Positions 1-8,938 of a stretch of 64,000 nt of DNA are shown here, one piece after another; positions within the stretch are counted from its first letter, which is position 1, and every line of letters begins with the position of its first letter. The stretch is from Burkholderia catarinensis (GTDB lineage Bacteria > Pseudomonadota > Gammaproteobacteria > Burkholderiales > Burkholderiaceae), in assembly GCF_001883705.2 (NCBI RefSeq), contig NZ_MDEQ02000029.1:1-64000 (forward strand), in the 5' to 3' direction. The position numbers and the translations under genes were made by a program. The notes under the pieces were generated by a model. It searched no databases, had not been told where the DNA came from, and worked only from the letters and a program-made list of their open reading frames with translations.

Positions 1-249
1 CGTCATCCCCGGCACTGCCGCCGGCAGCCCGGCCTTGATCAGCGACTGCCGCGCCGGGTTCTGCCCCGAGCCGGCCGTCAGCACCTGGCCCATGATCACT
101 TCGCTGACCTGATCGGGCTTCACGCCCGCACGCTCCAGCACCGCGCGGATCACCGTCGCGCCCAGCTCCGGCGCCGCAATCTTCGCAAGCGAGCCGCCGA
201 ATTTGCCGACCGCGGTCCGCGCGGCCGATACGATCACTACGTCCGTCAT
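1..249 (-). CDS. phaA: acetyl-CoA acetyltransferase (beta-ketothiolase), N-terminal part, runs off the window
   Basis: The first 83 residues are visible, starting MTDVVIVSAARTAVGKFGG, the typical opening of biosynthetic thiolases. The enzyme condenses two acetyl-CoA to acetoacetyl-CoA, the first step of polyhydroxybutyrate synthesis. The family's active-site cysteine sits near residue 88, just beyond the window edge, so catalysis cannot be checked here. The gene lies 98 bases downstream of phaC on the same strand, the usual phaC-phaA order. The symbol rests on this context as well as sequence; atoB-type thiolases look alike. Confidence 0.9.
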   Translation of the reverse strand, partial: MTDVVIVSAARTAVGKFGGSLAKIAAPELGATVIRAVLERAGVKPDQVSEVIMGQVLTAGSGQNPARQSLIKAGLPAAVPGMT

Positions 250-347
250 TTCCCTTTCCTCCAGGCCCGCACGACACGGCGCATCGTTACCGGCCCTGTT
301 AAAAAACTGCGGTGCACCGGACAGCGTGCGCCGCTGTCCGGTTTTCG

Positions 348-2213
348 TCAATCGCGCTGCAACACGTAACGCCCCGGCGCCGGCTCGATCGCCGGGAACT
401 GCGCGGAACCGGGCTGGGCGGGCGGCGCCACCTTGCGGCCGCCATACTGGTCAAGCCACTCGACCCAGGTCGTCCACCAGCTCCCCGGCTGCTCGGTCGC
501 ACCGGCAAACCAGTCGTCCGCGGATTCGGGCAGATCGCTGTCATTGACCCAGTAGCTGCGCTTCTTCTTCGCCGGCGGATTGATCACGCCCGCGATGTGA
601 CCCGACGCGCCGAGCACGAACTTCAGCGGGCCCGACAGGATCGACGTCGATGCGTAGGCCGTCTGCCACGGCACGATGTGATCCTCGCGCGAGCCGTAGA
701 CGAAGGTAGGCACGTCGATCAGCGACAGGTCGACGGATTCGCCGCACACGGTCAGCGCGCCCGGCTCGCGCAACTTGTTCTCGAGATAGGTATTGCGCAG
801 GTACCACGCGTACATCGGGCCAGGCAGGCTCGTCGAGTCGCTGTTCCAGTACAGCAGGTCGAACGGCGCGGGCGTGCGGCCCTTCAGGTAGTTGTCGACG
901 ACGTAGTTCCACACGAGGTCGTTCGGCCGCAGGAACGAGAACGTGTTCGCGAACTCGACGCCGCGCATCAGCCCCGGTTGCGTGCCGTTCTTGCCGCCGA
1001 TGGTTTGCTCGCGCATCTGCACGTGCGCTTCGTCGACGAACACGTCGAGAATGCCCGTGTCGGTGAAATCGAGCATCGCGGTGAGCAGCGTCATCGACGC
1101 GGCCGGATGTTCGCCGCGCGCGGCGAGCACCGCCAGCGCGGTCGCGAGCATCGTGCCGCCGACGCAGAAGCCGAGCGTATTGATCTGCTCGCGGCCGCTG
1201 ACCTGCTGCACGGCATCGATCGCCGCGAGCAGCCCTTCGTTCATGTAGTCGTCCCACGTCTTGTGCGCGACCGAAGCATCCGCGTTGCGCCACGACACGA
1301 GGAACACCTGATGGCCGCTCGACAGTGCATGCGCGACGAGCGAATTCTCGGGCTGCAGATCGAGGATGTAGAACTTGTTGATGCACGGCGGGACGATCAG
1401 CAGCGGCCGCTCGAACACCTTGTCCGTCTTCGGCGTGTACTGGATCAGCTGGATCAGGTCGTTCTCGTAGACGACCGCGCCTTCGGTACACCCGAGGTTC
1501 TTGCCGACCACGAACCGCGATTCGTCGGTCTGCGAAATCTTGCCGCGCTGCAGGTCGCCGAGCAGGTTCATCATCCCCTGCCGCAGACTTTCGCCCTGCG
1601 TCTCGAGAATCGACTTCTGGGCGTCGGGATTGAGCGCGAGGAAGTTGCTCGGCGCTGCGGCGGCCGTCCATTGCTGGACCGTGAAGCGGATGCGCTCGCG
1701 CGTCTTCGTATCGGTCTGAAGCGCGTCGGCCAGTTCCTGCAGATAGCGCGCATTGAGCAGATACCAGGCGGCCGCGAACGCATGCGCGGGCGACGCCTTC
1801 CATGCATCGCCGCTGAAGCGGCGGTCCTTCAGTTCGGGCGACTCGAGCTTCGCGGCGGCCGCCTGCTGCATCAGCGTCATGCAATCGCGCGCGTAGTCGG
1901 CCTGCAGCGTCTGGAGCCGCTCGGGCGGAATCGCGGCAACCGGCAGTTTCAGCCCCGCGAACGGCGACGCCATGCCGCTGAAATCGGGCATCGACGGCAC
2001 CTGGAACGGAAACGACGTCGGGAACTGGAATGTCGCGAACGGATTCACGGTGGCCGATGCAGTCGCGGCGCGCGCCGGATCTGCAAAACCGCGCCATGCG
2101 TTCAACCACGACTCGAACATCTGCTGCATCGGCTGGGCGGCCGGATCGAATCCGGTGCTGCCTGCGGAAGTGCCCGCCTGAGCGGACGTCGACGAATTTT
2201 TCGATGCTGTCAT
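348..2213 (-). CDS. phaC: class I poly(3-hydroxyalkanoate) synthase
   Basis: A 621-residue cytoplasmic enzyme that polymerises (R)-3-hydroxyacyl-CoA into PHA on granule surfaces. The lipase-like box GFCVGG (residues 348-353) puts the nucleophile at Cys350; Asp511 (in SREDHIVPW) and His539 (in GASGHIAG) complete the triad. The length is slightly above that of the Ralstonia enzyme (589), through a Ser/Ala/Thr-rich N-terminus of about 65 residues. It is class I because it is a single long subunit with no phaE or phaR partner beside it. phaA follows on the same strand. Confidence 0.97.
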   Translation of the reverse strand: MTASKNSSTSAQAGTSAGSTGFDPAAQPMQQMFESWLNAWRGFADPARAATASATVNPFATFQFPTSFPFQVPSMPDFSGMASPFAGLKLPVAAIPPERLQTLQADYARDCMTLMQQAAAAKLESPELKDRRFSGDAWKASPAHAFAAAWYLLNARYLQELADALQTDTKTRERIRFTVQQWTAAAAPSNFLALNPDAQKSILETQGESLRQGMMNLLGDLQRGKISQTDESRFVVGKNLGCTEGAVVYENDLIQLIQYTPKTDKVFERPLLIVPPCINKFYILDLQPENSLVAHALSSGHQVFLVSWRNADASVAHKTWDDYMNEGLLAAIDAVQQVSGREQINTLGFCVGGTMLATALAVLAARGEHPAASMTLLTAMLDFTDTGILDVFVDEAHVQMREQTIGGKNGTQPGLMRGVEFANTFSFLRPNDLVWNYVVDNYLKGRTPAPFDLLYWNSDSTSLPGPMYAWYLRNTYLENKLREPGALTVCGESVDLSLIDVPTFVYGSREDHIVPWQTAYASTSILSGPLKFVLGASGHIAGVINPPAKKKRSYWVNDSDLPESADDWFAGATEQPGSWWTTWVEWLDQYGGRKVAPPAQPGSAQFPAIEPAPGRYVLQRD

Positions 2214-2573
2214 TACCTGCCTTACCGGTGATTCGTGAGCGTCAATCGTGAAATCCTGCTCGCGCGCGGCGCGCCGGCTGCGAGCCGGGCCGTCATGCTC
2301 TGGAGAGGCGTCTCCAGATTCTGCCGCAGTGCGGTATTTTTATCATTATCGTTTTCCCCATGTGAAGCGCCATGTCAAACCACTGAACATTTCCGCACGG
2401 AGATAATCCGCGTGCAACAGACGGGACAAGGGTTCTGGCAAAACATAAAACATTTTTACTGACTTGACTTCGCAATTTATCATTCAGCCGCGCATGCAAC
2501 GCCGCATTGCCGTCTAAATATCGAGATAACCCGATTTCGCGGCGCAACAAACCACGCGCGCATGCGCTTCTCG
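2214..2573. other. 360-base gap upstream of phaC, AT-richer than its surroundings
   Basis: No credible gene is seen. The stretch from about 2330 to 2540 is clearly AT-richer than the flanks and probably holds the phaC promoter. On the minus strand a perfect TTGACA lies at 2379-2374, but the nearest good -10 (GATAAT, 2350-2345) is 23 bases away, too far for a standard sigma-70 promoter. I see no -24/-12 motif. The short ORFs crossing it lack family resemblance. Confidence 0.5.
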
Positions 2574-3413
2574 TCAATCGGCCAACCAGATCGCCGCCGC
2601 CATGCGGCCCGTCACGCGATCGCGCCGGTATGAATAGAAGCGTGCGTGTTCGGCGACCGTGCAGGCAGTCCCGCCGCTCACATGCGCCACGCCCGCACGC
2701 GCGAGACGCAGGCGCGCGAGCGCATAGAGATCGGCGAGGAACTTGCCGGGCGCGCCGTCGATCGCGACGAACGCAAGCCGGGTTTCATCATGCTCCGACT
2801 GCGGGGCCGTGTCGAGAAACGCGTCGCGCACGTCGGCGCCGACCTCGAACGCCTGCGGGCCGATCGCCGGCCCGAGGTACGCATGCAGTGTGTCCGTCGC
2901 GCCGCCCGCGAGCGCCGCGACCCGCGTCGCGGTCTGCTCGACGATGCCGGCCGCGAGCCCGCGCCAGCCCGCATGCGCGGCGCCGACCGCCCGGCCCTGT
3001 GCATCGCACAACAGCACGGGCAGGCAATCCGCGACCATCACGACGCAGACGGCGCCGGCCCGATCCGTGACGCTCGCGTCGGCCTGCACCGGCGCCGCAG
3101 CCGCGGGCGCCGCCGCGATCACCTCGTCCGCGCGCACGATTTGCGCGCCGTGGACCTGCTCGAGCCAAGCGGCGCCCGACTGGCCTGCCAGTGCGAGCAA
3201 GCTCGCGCGATTCCCGGCGACATGCGCCGGATCGTCACCGGTATGCAGGCCGAGATTCATTCCGCCCGGCAGCGCGGTGCCGCCCTGCCAGCGCCCGTAC
3301 GGGCCTTCGCTCACACCGCCGTCGCGCGTCGTGATCAGCGCGCGCACGCGCGGCGACACCTGCCAGTCGGGCTGCACGCAGTCCTGCCACGTCAACGGCG
3401 CCAGGTTCGTCAT
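2574..3413 (-). CDS. pgeF: PgeF/YfiH family protein (LACC1-like purine nucleoside phosphorylase / peptidoglycan editing factor)
   Basis: 279 residues with the family's metal-site motifs: NLGLHTGDDP near residue 53, QVHG (86-89), ADCLPVLL (128-135) and AHAGWRG (146-152). Family members have been described as copper oxidases, purine nucleoside phosphorylases and, in E. coli, as preventing L-Ser misincorporation into peptidoglycan; which applies here is unknown. I chose the ATG at 3413 because an AGGAGG-type ribosome site lies 9-11 bases upstream; a GTG two codons earlier is too close to it. The gene begins 6 bases after the rluD stop, so the two are probably co-translated. Confidence 0.88.
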   Translation of the reverse strand: MTNLAPLTWQDCVQPDWQVSPRVRALITTRDGGVSEGPYGRWQGGTALPGGMNLGLHTGDDPAHVAGNRASLLALAGQSGAAWLEQVHGAQIVRADEVIAAAPAAAAPVQADASVTDRAGAVCVVMVADCLPVLLCDAQGRAVGAAHAGWRGLAAGIVEQTATRVAALAGGATDTLHAYLGPAIGPQAFEVGADVRDAFLDTAPQSEHDETRLAFVAIDGAPGKFLADLYALARLRLARAGVAHVSGGTACTVAEHARFYSYRRDRVTGRMAAAIWLAD

Positions 3414-3419
3414 CGGCAC

Positions 3420-4628
3420 TCACTCCTCCTCGTCGTCCGGATACGGCTCGTCGTCGTGATACTCGCCGCCGAAATCGTCATCGTCGTAGACACCGTCGTC
3501 GTCGTCGAATTCCTCGTCGCCCTGCCCGAAGCCGAGCGCCGCGACGAGCGCGTTCATGTCGTCCGGCAGCGGGCAGCGCCACTGGATCGCCTTGCCCGTG
3601 ACCGGATGCACGAGGCCGAGCCGCCATGCATGCAGCGCCTGTCGTGCGAACCCGTCCGGCAGCGGCGTGACCGAGCGCTTGCCGCGTGCGCGCCCGTAGA
3701 CGGGATCGCCGAGCAGCGGGTGCCCGGCGTGCGCGCAATGCACGCGGATCTGGTGCGTGCGGCCGGTTTCGAGGTCGCACTGGATCGCCGAAACCGGCTG
3801 ACGTTGCCACAGGCATGTGTCAACCGTGCGGAAATGCGTGCGGGCGGGCTTGCCCGACGCGCCCGTGACGACGGCCATGCGCGTGCGCTCGCGCGGGTCG
3901 CGGCCGATCGGCGCGTCGATCGTGCCTTCCTCGGGCATCGTGCCCCACACGAGCGCGAAATAGCGACGCTTCACCGTACGGGCCTGCAACTGGCGCACGA
4001 GATCCGTCTGCGCGGCCAGCGTGCGCGCCACCACCATCAGGCCGGACGTTTCCTTGTCGAGCCGGTGGACGATCCCCGCGCGCGGCAGGCCGGCCGCCGC
4101 GTCGCCGTAGCGGTGCAGCAGGCCGTTGAGGATCGTGCCGCTCCAGTTGCCGGCGGCCGGGTGCACGACGAGGCCCGCCGGCTTGTTGATGACGACGAGC
4201 GCGTCGTCCTCGTAGATGACGTCGAGCGGCACGGGCTCCGGCGTGAACGCGAGCTGCTCGGGAAGCAGGTCGGGCACGAGCTCGATCGTCGCGCCGAGCG
4301 GCACCGGCTGGCGGATCTTCGCCGGCGCGCCGTCGACCAGCACGCGCTGCGCCTCGATCCAGCTCTGCAGGCGGCTACGGGAGAATTCGGGGAACAGTTG
4401 CGCGAGCGCCTTGTCGAGGCGTTCGCCCGCGAGCGACGGCGGCACTGCGACGATGCGCGGCGCTTCATCGGCCGCCGCGGACGGCACAATGGGCGGCTGA
4501 ATCGCGTCGCCGGTCAGATCGTCATCGAGGGAATCCCCCGAGGCAGCGTCGGCGGGCCGATCGCTTGGGCTATAATCTTCGCGATTTGGTGTGCCCGGCT
4601 GGGCATTCTGCGAACTTGAACGGGTCAT
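3420..4628 (-). CDS. rluD: RluA-family 23S rRNA pseudouridine synthase, RluD type
   Basis: 402 residues. An S4 RNA-binding domain (about 67-125) precedes the catalytic domain, whose HRLDKETSG motif gives catalytic Asp191. RluD makes pseudouridines in helix 69 of 23S rRNA. It is longer than E. coli RluD (326) because of a disordered N-terminal extension of about 55 residues and a strongly acidic tail (about 368-402, runs of DDDD and EEE). It is divergent from bamD, and its first codons overlap the presumed bamD promoter. The RluD assignment is supported by the pgeF and bamD neighbours, as in other proteobacteria. Confidence 0.9.
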   Translation of the reverse strand: MTRSSSQNAQPGTPNREDYSPSDRPADAASGDSLDDDLTGDAIQPPIVPSAAADEAPRIVAVPPSLAGERLDKALAQLFPEFSRSRLQSWIEAQRVLVDGAPAKIRQPVPLGATIELVPDLLPEQLAFTPEPVPLDVIYEDDALVVINKPAGLVVHPAAGNWSGTILNGLLHRYGDAAAGLPRAGIVHRLDKETSGLMVVARTLAAQTDLVRQLQARTVKRRYFALVWGTMPEEGTIDAPIGRDPRERTRMAVVTGASGKPARTHFRTVDTCLWQRQPVSAIQCDLETGRTHQIRVHCAHAGHPLLGDPVYGRARGKRSVTPLPDGFARQALHAWRLGLVHPVTGKAIQWRCPLPDDMNALVAALGFGQGDEEFDDDDGVYDDDDFGGEYHDDEPYPDDEEE

Positions 4629-4669
4629 TTAGACTGGGTCACCGAGACTTGAAGCTAGGACATGCGAGC

Positions 4670-5494
4670 ATGATGAATTCGACCAAACGTACGGCCAGAA
4701 CCGTCGCCGCCCGGGCTGCGGCGGTAGCGGCCGCGGCCCTCATCGCCGGCTGCCACGGCTTGCCGCAGAAGCAGGACGAGACGGCTACCTGGTCGAACAA
4801 CAAATTATACTCAGAGGCCCAGGACGCATTGTCCGGCGGCGACTGGGGCAAGTGCGCGAAATATTTCGAATCGCTGCAAGGCCGCGATCCGTTCGGCCAT
4901 TTCGCGCAACAGGCACAGATCAACGTTGCATACTGCAGCTGGAAGGACAACGAAGCGGCAGCCGCCGACCAGGCCGTCGATCGCTTCATCCAGCTCCACC
5001 CCGATCATCCGGATATCCCGTACGCGTACTACCTGAAGGGGATGATCCACTTCAACGACGATCTCGGCCTGTTCGGGCGCTTCTCCGGCCAGGACATGAG
5101 CGAGCGCGATCCGCAGGCGCTGCGCGAATCGTACGATGCGTTCAAGGTCGTCGTCGACCGCTTCCCGAAGAGCAAGTACGCACCCGACGCCGCCGCGCGG
5201 ATGCGCTACATCGTGAACGCGCTTGCGTCGCACGAAGTGCACGCGGCCGACTACTACTACCGGCGTGGCGCGTATGTCGCGGCCATCAACCGCGCACAGC
5301 TCGCGATCAAGGACTACAAGGGTGCACCGGCGATCGAGGACGCGCTGCACATCATGATCCTGTCGTACGGCAAGCTGGACCAGCCGCAACTCGCCGAGGA
5401 CACGAAACGCGTGCTCGCGGGCACGTTCCCCGACAGCCCGTACGTCACGGGCCACTCACGCCCCGGCGCGAAGAAGTCGTGGTGGCAGTTCTGA
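4670..5494 (+). CDS. bamD: outer membrane assembly lipoprotein BamD (ComL)
   Basis: 274 residues. A lipoprotein signal with lipobox LIAGC places the lipidated cysteine at residue 28; TPR-type helical repeats follow (for example EAQDALSGGDWGKCAKYFE). BamD is the essential lipoprotein of the BAM complex that inserts beta-barrels in the outer membrane. The start at 4670 (Met-Met) is chosen because AGGA lies 9 bases upstream and it places the signal peptide at the N-terminus; the reading frame is open 35 codons further up but that gives no signal peptide. A TATAAT at 4571-4576 may be its -10. Confidence 0.93.
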   Translation: MMNSTKRTARTVAARAAAVAAAALIAGCHGLPQKQDETATWSNNKLYSEAQDALSGGDWGKCAKYFESLQGRDPFGHFAQQAQINVAYCSWKDNEAAAADQAVDRFIQLHPDHPDIPYAYYLKGMIHFNDDLGLFGRFSGQDMSERDPQALRESYDAFKVVVDRFPKSKYAPDAAARMRYIVNALASHEVHAADYYYRRGAYVAAINRAQLAIKDYKGAPAIEDALHIMILSYGKLDQPQLAEDTKRVLAGTFPDSPYVTGHSRPGAKKSWWQF

Positions 5495-5523
5495 CGAACG
5501 CGCGACGCGACACCCGTTGCACC

Positions 5524-5559
5524 AAGAAAAAACCCGGCCATCGAGCCGGGTTTTTTCTT
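5524..5559. terminator. bidirectional rho-independent terminator between bamD and the helicase gene
   Basis: A 7-bp stem (ACCCGGC.. / ..GCCGGGT with a short loop) is flanked by A6 on one side and T6 on the other, so it can end transcription from bamD (plus) and the convergent helicase gene (minus). Confidence 0.9.
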
Positions 5560-5614
5560 GGCGCCGCATTCACGCGGCGCAGGCGAACTCGCGCGGCAAT
5601 CTCCGCGCGCGCCG

Positions 5615-7861
5615 TCACGTGCGCTTTTCCGTCCGACGCTCTTCGAAGAAGTCCTCGACGACCGCGATCTCGCGGGTCCGCTTGAACGGCGGCAGGCTCT
5701 GCCAGATCCGGCGCCCGTAAGGCTTGTCGACGAGCCGCGTGTCGCAGATCATCAGCACGCCGCGATCCGTCTCCGCGCGAATCAGCCGGCCCGCGCCCTG
5801 CTTCAGCGTGATCACGGCCTGCGGCAACTGGTGCACGGCAAACGGGCTCAAGCCCTTCTTCGTCAGCGCATCGAGCCGCGCGGCCAGCACCGGATCGTCC
5901 GGCGGTGCGAACGGCAGCTTGTCGATCACCACGAGCGACAACGCGTCGCCGCGCACGTCGACGCCTTCCCAGAAACTCTGGCTGCCGACCAGGATCGCAT
6001 TGCCGTACGCGCGAAAGCGGTCGAGCAGCTCGGTGCGGCTCGCATCGCCCTGCACGAGCAGCGGCGTGTTCCAGCCGCGCGATTCGATCACGTCGCGCAG
6101 CTTCGACGCGATCCGGTCGACCGCGCGCAGTGTCGTGCACAGCATGAACACGCCGCCGCCGGACGCCTCGATCGCCGGCAGCGCGGCATCGAATACGGCA
6201 TCGGTAAACGCCGGCGAAGACGGTTGCGGCAGGTTGCGCGGCACGTACAGCAGCCCCTGCGCCTGGTAGTCGAACGGGCTCGCAAGCGTCATCGAGCGAC
6301 GCGAGTTGAGGCCCATCTGAGCCGCGTAGTGCGTGAAATCGCCGCGCACCGACAACGTGGCCGACGTGAACACCCATGCACGCGGCACGCCCGCGCGCTG
6401 CTTTGCAAAGATCGGCGCGACCGACAGCGGCGTTTCGTGCAGCTGGACGGTATGCGCGAACACCTCGACCCAGCGCACCTTCTCGTTCGGATCGCCGTCG
6501 GATGCCGCCTTGTCGCCGGCCGCTGCGTCGACCTTCGCGGCCGCTTCCGCCGCGCCGGGTGCGACCCAGCCGGCCAGCAGGTCCTGCAGCTCGCGTGCGC
6601 GCCGCAGGCAGGCGCCGAGCGATTCCGCTCGTTCGGCCTGGCTCGCGAGCGCCGACGCGAGCGCGTCGAGCGCGGCCTCGAGCGCGTCGAGCGCGCCGAA
6701 CATCGGGTGATCGTCGCCAAGCTGCGCGAGCGACATGCGTACGATCTGGTCGTTCGCGAACGCGAGGCGCAAGTCGCGCGCCGCGCGTTCGAGATCGCCG
6801 CCGAGCTTCACCCACTCGACCGCGTCACGCGCATGGCTCAGGCCTTCGGCCACCGTGTCGCGTGCGAGCTCGAGGATCTGCGTCGTCGACAGCGTCTCGC
6901 CGAAGAACAACGTCGCCGTTTCCGGCAACTGATGCGCCTCGTCGAAGATGACCGTGTTCGCGTTCGGCAGCAGCTCGGCCATCCCCGTGTCGCGCAGCAT
7001 GATGTCCGCGAAGAACAGGTGATGGTTGACGACGACGACGTCGGCCTGCTGCGCCTCGCGCCGGGCCTGCATCACGAAGCACTCCTTGTAATGCGGGCAT
7101 TCCTGGCCGAGGCAGTTGTCGCGCGTCGACGTGACCATCGACCACACGGGCGCCGTTTCCGGCACGCTCGCGAGCTCGGCCTTGTCGCCGCTCTTCGTGA
7201 GCTTTGCGAAGCGGACGATTTCCTGCAGATAGGCCGTGTCCTGCCGCGACGGCAACCGGCCGTTGTCGGCCGTGCGTTGCAGGTAGTAGTGACACAGGTA
7301 GTTTGCGCGCCCCTTCAGCATCGCGACCGTCACCGGCACCGCGAGCGCGTTGCGCACGGTCGGAATGTCGCGCTGGAACAACTGGTCCTGCAGGTGTTTC
7401 GTGCCGGTCGACACGATCACCTTGCCGCCCCACAGCATCGCGGGCACGAGATACGCATAGGTCTTGCCGGTACCTGTGCCGGCTTCCACGATCAGCGTGT
7501 TGTCGCCTGCGTCGCTGTCGGACTCGGCCGCCGCGACGGCGTCCGCGCCCGGTTCGGCCGTCTTGTCGCCGTCGCCGAGGCGGCGCGCCGGCCGCTTGCG
7601 GGTCTCGAAGATCTCGGGCTCGGGCATCCGGCGCGCCGACGCTTCCATCGCGGACGCGACAGCACGTGCCATCTCGATCTGCGACGTACGCGGCCGATAG
7701 CCGTCGAGTGCGCGCGCCAGCAACCCGCCGTCGCCGAAGATCGTGTCGAGTTCGTCGACGCGCTTGCGGCTCAGCTCGAAGGTGCCTTCGGGCGCACGGG
7801 CGCGCCCGGCGGACGACGCGTCACGCCGGGCATCGGGGGTGGCTTCAAGCGGTGAATTCAA
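5615..7861 (-). CDS. ATP-dependent DNA helicase of the DinG/YoaA (XPD-like, iron-sulfur) family
   Basis: 748 residues. Walker A is AGTGTGKT (127-134) and the DEAH box is at 307-310. Four cysteines (190, 250, 255, 261) between these motifs match the Fe-S cluster site of XPD/DinG helicases. The family unwinds 5'-3' at damaged forks or R-loops. A charged, low-complexity insert (about 75-120) separates the Q-like region from Walker A. The frame opens with TTG at 7861, with AGGA about 10 bases upstream; the first usable ATG lies inside the conserved region. YoaA seems more likely than DinG, but I did not force a symbol. Confidence 0.88.
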   Translation of the reverse strand: MNSPLEATPDARRDASSAGRARAPEGTFELSRKRVDELDTIFGDGGLLARALDGYRPRTSQIEMARAVASAMEASARRMPEPEIFETRKRPARRLGDGDKTAEPGADAVAAAESDSDAGDNTLIVEAGTGTGKTYAYLVPAMLWGGKVIVSTGTKHLQDQLFQRDIPTVRNALAVPVTVAMLKGRANYLCHYYLQRTADNGRLPSRQDTAYLQEIVRFAKLTKSGDKAELASVPETAPVWSMVTSTRDNCLGQECPHYKECFVMQARREAQQADVVVVNHHLFFADIMLRDTGMAELLPNANTVIFDEAHQLPETATLFFGETLSTTQILELARDTVAEGLSHARDAVEWVKLGGDLERAARDLRLAFANDQIVRMSLAQLGDDHPMFGALDALEAALDALASALASQAERAESLGACLRRARELQDLLAGWVAPGAAEAAAKVDAAAGDKAASDGDPNEKVRWVEVFAHTVQLHETPLSVAPIFAKQRAGVPRAWVFTSATLSVRGDFTHYAAQMGLNSRRSMTLASPFDYQAQGLLYVPRNLPQPSSPAFTDAVFDAALPAIEASGGGVFMLCTTLRAVDRIASKLRDVIESRGWNTPLLVQGDASRTELLDRFRAYGNAILVGSQSFWEGVDVRGDALSLVVIDKLPFAPPDDPVLAARLDALTKKGLSPFAVHQLPQAVITLKQGAGRLIRAETDRGVLMICDTRLVDKPYGRRIWQSLPPFKRTREIAVVEDFFEERRTEKRT

Positions 7862-7916
7862 GGCAAGCGTTCCTGTGTCCAGCGCCCGGGCGGCACCGGC
7901 GCTTGCCAGGCCGCGC

Positions 7917-8132
7917 TCAGGCGCGCTTATCCGGTTCCAGCTGCGATTGCAGCAAAATGATTTTGTCTTTGGCCGCCAGCTTTTCCTTCTTCAGCCTGTG
8001 CAGCGTAATGTCGTCGATGTCGGAGTGTCCTTCCTTCAGCTCGATCTCCCGAGCGAGCTGCTGGTGCTGCTCCTGCAATGCAGCCAAACGGTTTTGCAAT
8101 TCCTGCTGCTGTTCCGTGTGACGGTTTTGCAT
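7917..8132 (-). CDS. YdcH/DUF465 family small coiled-coil protein
   Basis: 71 residues, nearly all helical, with the family pattern of heptads around D(I)..L..LKK.KL..KD.I (IDDITLHRLKKEKLAAKDKI). The function of the family is unknown. A GAGG ribosome site 5 bases upstream supports the ATG at 8132. It sits 55 bases upstream of the helicase gene on the same strand, so they may be co-transcribed. SlyX is similar in size and coiled-coil nature, but the LKK.KL..KD signature favours YdcH. Confidence 0.8.
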   Translation of the reverse strand: MQNRHTEQQQELQNRLAALQEQHQQLAREIELKEGHSDIDDITLHRLKKEKLAAKDKIILLQSQLEPDKRA

Positions 8133-8209
8133 ACTTGCCTCCTCATCGAAGCAGCGCGCCGGCTGGCGTGCCAGCGCGCACGAGACTGATTCCGGATCAA
8201 TCCAACACG

Positions 8210-8938
8210 TTACTGCCCCTGCTGTTGCTGCTTGGCCTTCTCGGCCGCTTCCCGCTGACGCCGCTCGACATCGGCCTTGTGTTGCACGGCTTCCTTCTGC
8301 TTCTGCTCGTAGCGCGTGGCATTGTCCGCCCGCTCCTGCGCCTTCTGCGCCGCCTGCTGGTGCGCCTGATCGAGCTTGTGCTGGAAGTCGGCCTGCTTCT
8401 GGTCGTATGCCTGCTTGCTCGCCGCGCGCTGCGGCCCTTCCGCGCCGCGTTGCGCCTGCTTCACAGCATTCTGCTCCTGCTTGTCGCGGAATGCCGCCGA
8501 GTTTGCCGCTTCGTTCGCCGCGCGCTGCGGCGCTTCAGCCGCATTCTGCGCCTGCTTCAGCGCCTGCTGCTGGTCGCGCTGCTGCGCGCGCACCGCACGC
8601 TGCTCGTCGTTGAGCGCGAGCTGCTCCTGGCGGATGCTCGCCCGCTCGTCGCGCATCTGGTCGCGCGCCTTGCCGAGACAGTGATTGACGAAGAATTTGC
8701 TGTAGCAATCGTGCTCGGCCACCGCATAACGATAATCGTTTTCCGCGGAGCGTTGATTGAGCACTTTTTGACGGGCGTCGAAATCCGGCGCGGCGAAAGC
8801 CGCCACAGGCGCGGTTGCGTCCGAGGCCTGCGCGAACGCGCCGGAAGGCCCGGCAGACAAAGCCGCGGCGAGCGCTGCGCCGAGCGCGACGAGAGAAATG
8901 CGGGAAGTTGGCAACGTCGTAGGAAAGCTGCGGGACAT
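8210..8938 (-). CDS. secreted Gln/Ala-rich coiled-coil protein of unknown function
   Basis: 242 residues. A long signal peptide (about 1-36, ending AFA-QA) is followed by a segment with two cysteines (HDCYSKFFVNHCLG, about 75-88), then 150 residues of charged, Gln- and Ala-rich helix. Within it EAPQRAANEAAN and EGPQRAASKQAY are imperfect copies of one unit. It is probably periplasmic. The Cys pair may form a disulfide. I do not recognise a characterised family. No ribosome site is visible; a TAGAAT on the minus strand (8951-8946) is only 8 bases from the start, so a leaderless mRNA is possible. Confidence 0.65.
   Translation of the reverse strand: MSRSFPTTLPTSRISLVALGAALAAALSAGPSGAFAQASDATAPVAAFAAPDFDARQKVLNQRSAENDYRYAVAEHDCYSKFFVNHCLGKARDQMRDERASIRQEQLALNDEQRAVRAQQRDQQQALKQAQNAAEAPQRAANEAANSAAFRDKQEQNAVKQAQRGAEGPQRAASKQAYDQKQADFQHKLDQAHQQAAQKAQERADNATRYEQKQKEAVQHKADVERRQREAAEKAKQQQQGQ

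Noticed and set aside
312..2231. 639-residue open frame antisense to phaC
   Set aside because: Arg/His-rich translation without family motifs, fully inside a certain gene on the other strand; a known artefact of GC-rich codon use.
2235..2577. Small ORFs in the phaC leader (75 and 94 residues)
   Set aside because: No ribosome site, no resemblance to known proteins, and they overlap on opposite strands in AT-richer DNA.
5558..7855. 765-residue open frame antisense to the helicase gene
   Set aside because: Same type of GC shadow: Arg-rich, no domain, no ribosome site, and it opposes a gene with clear motifs.
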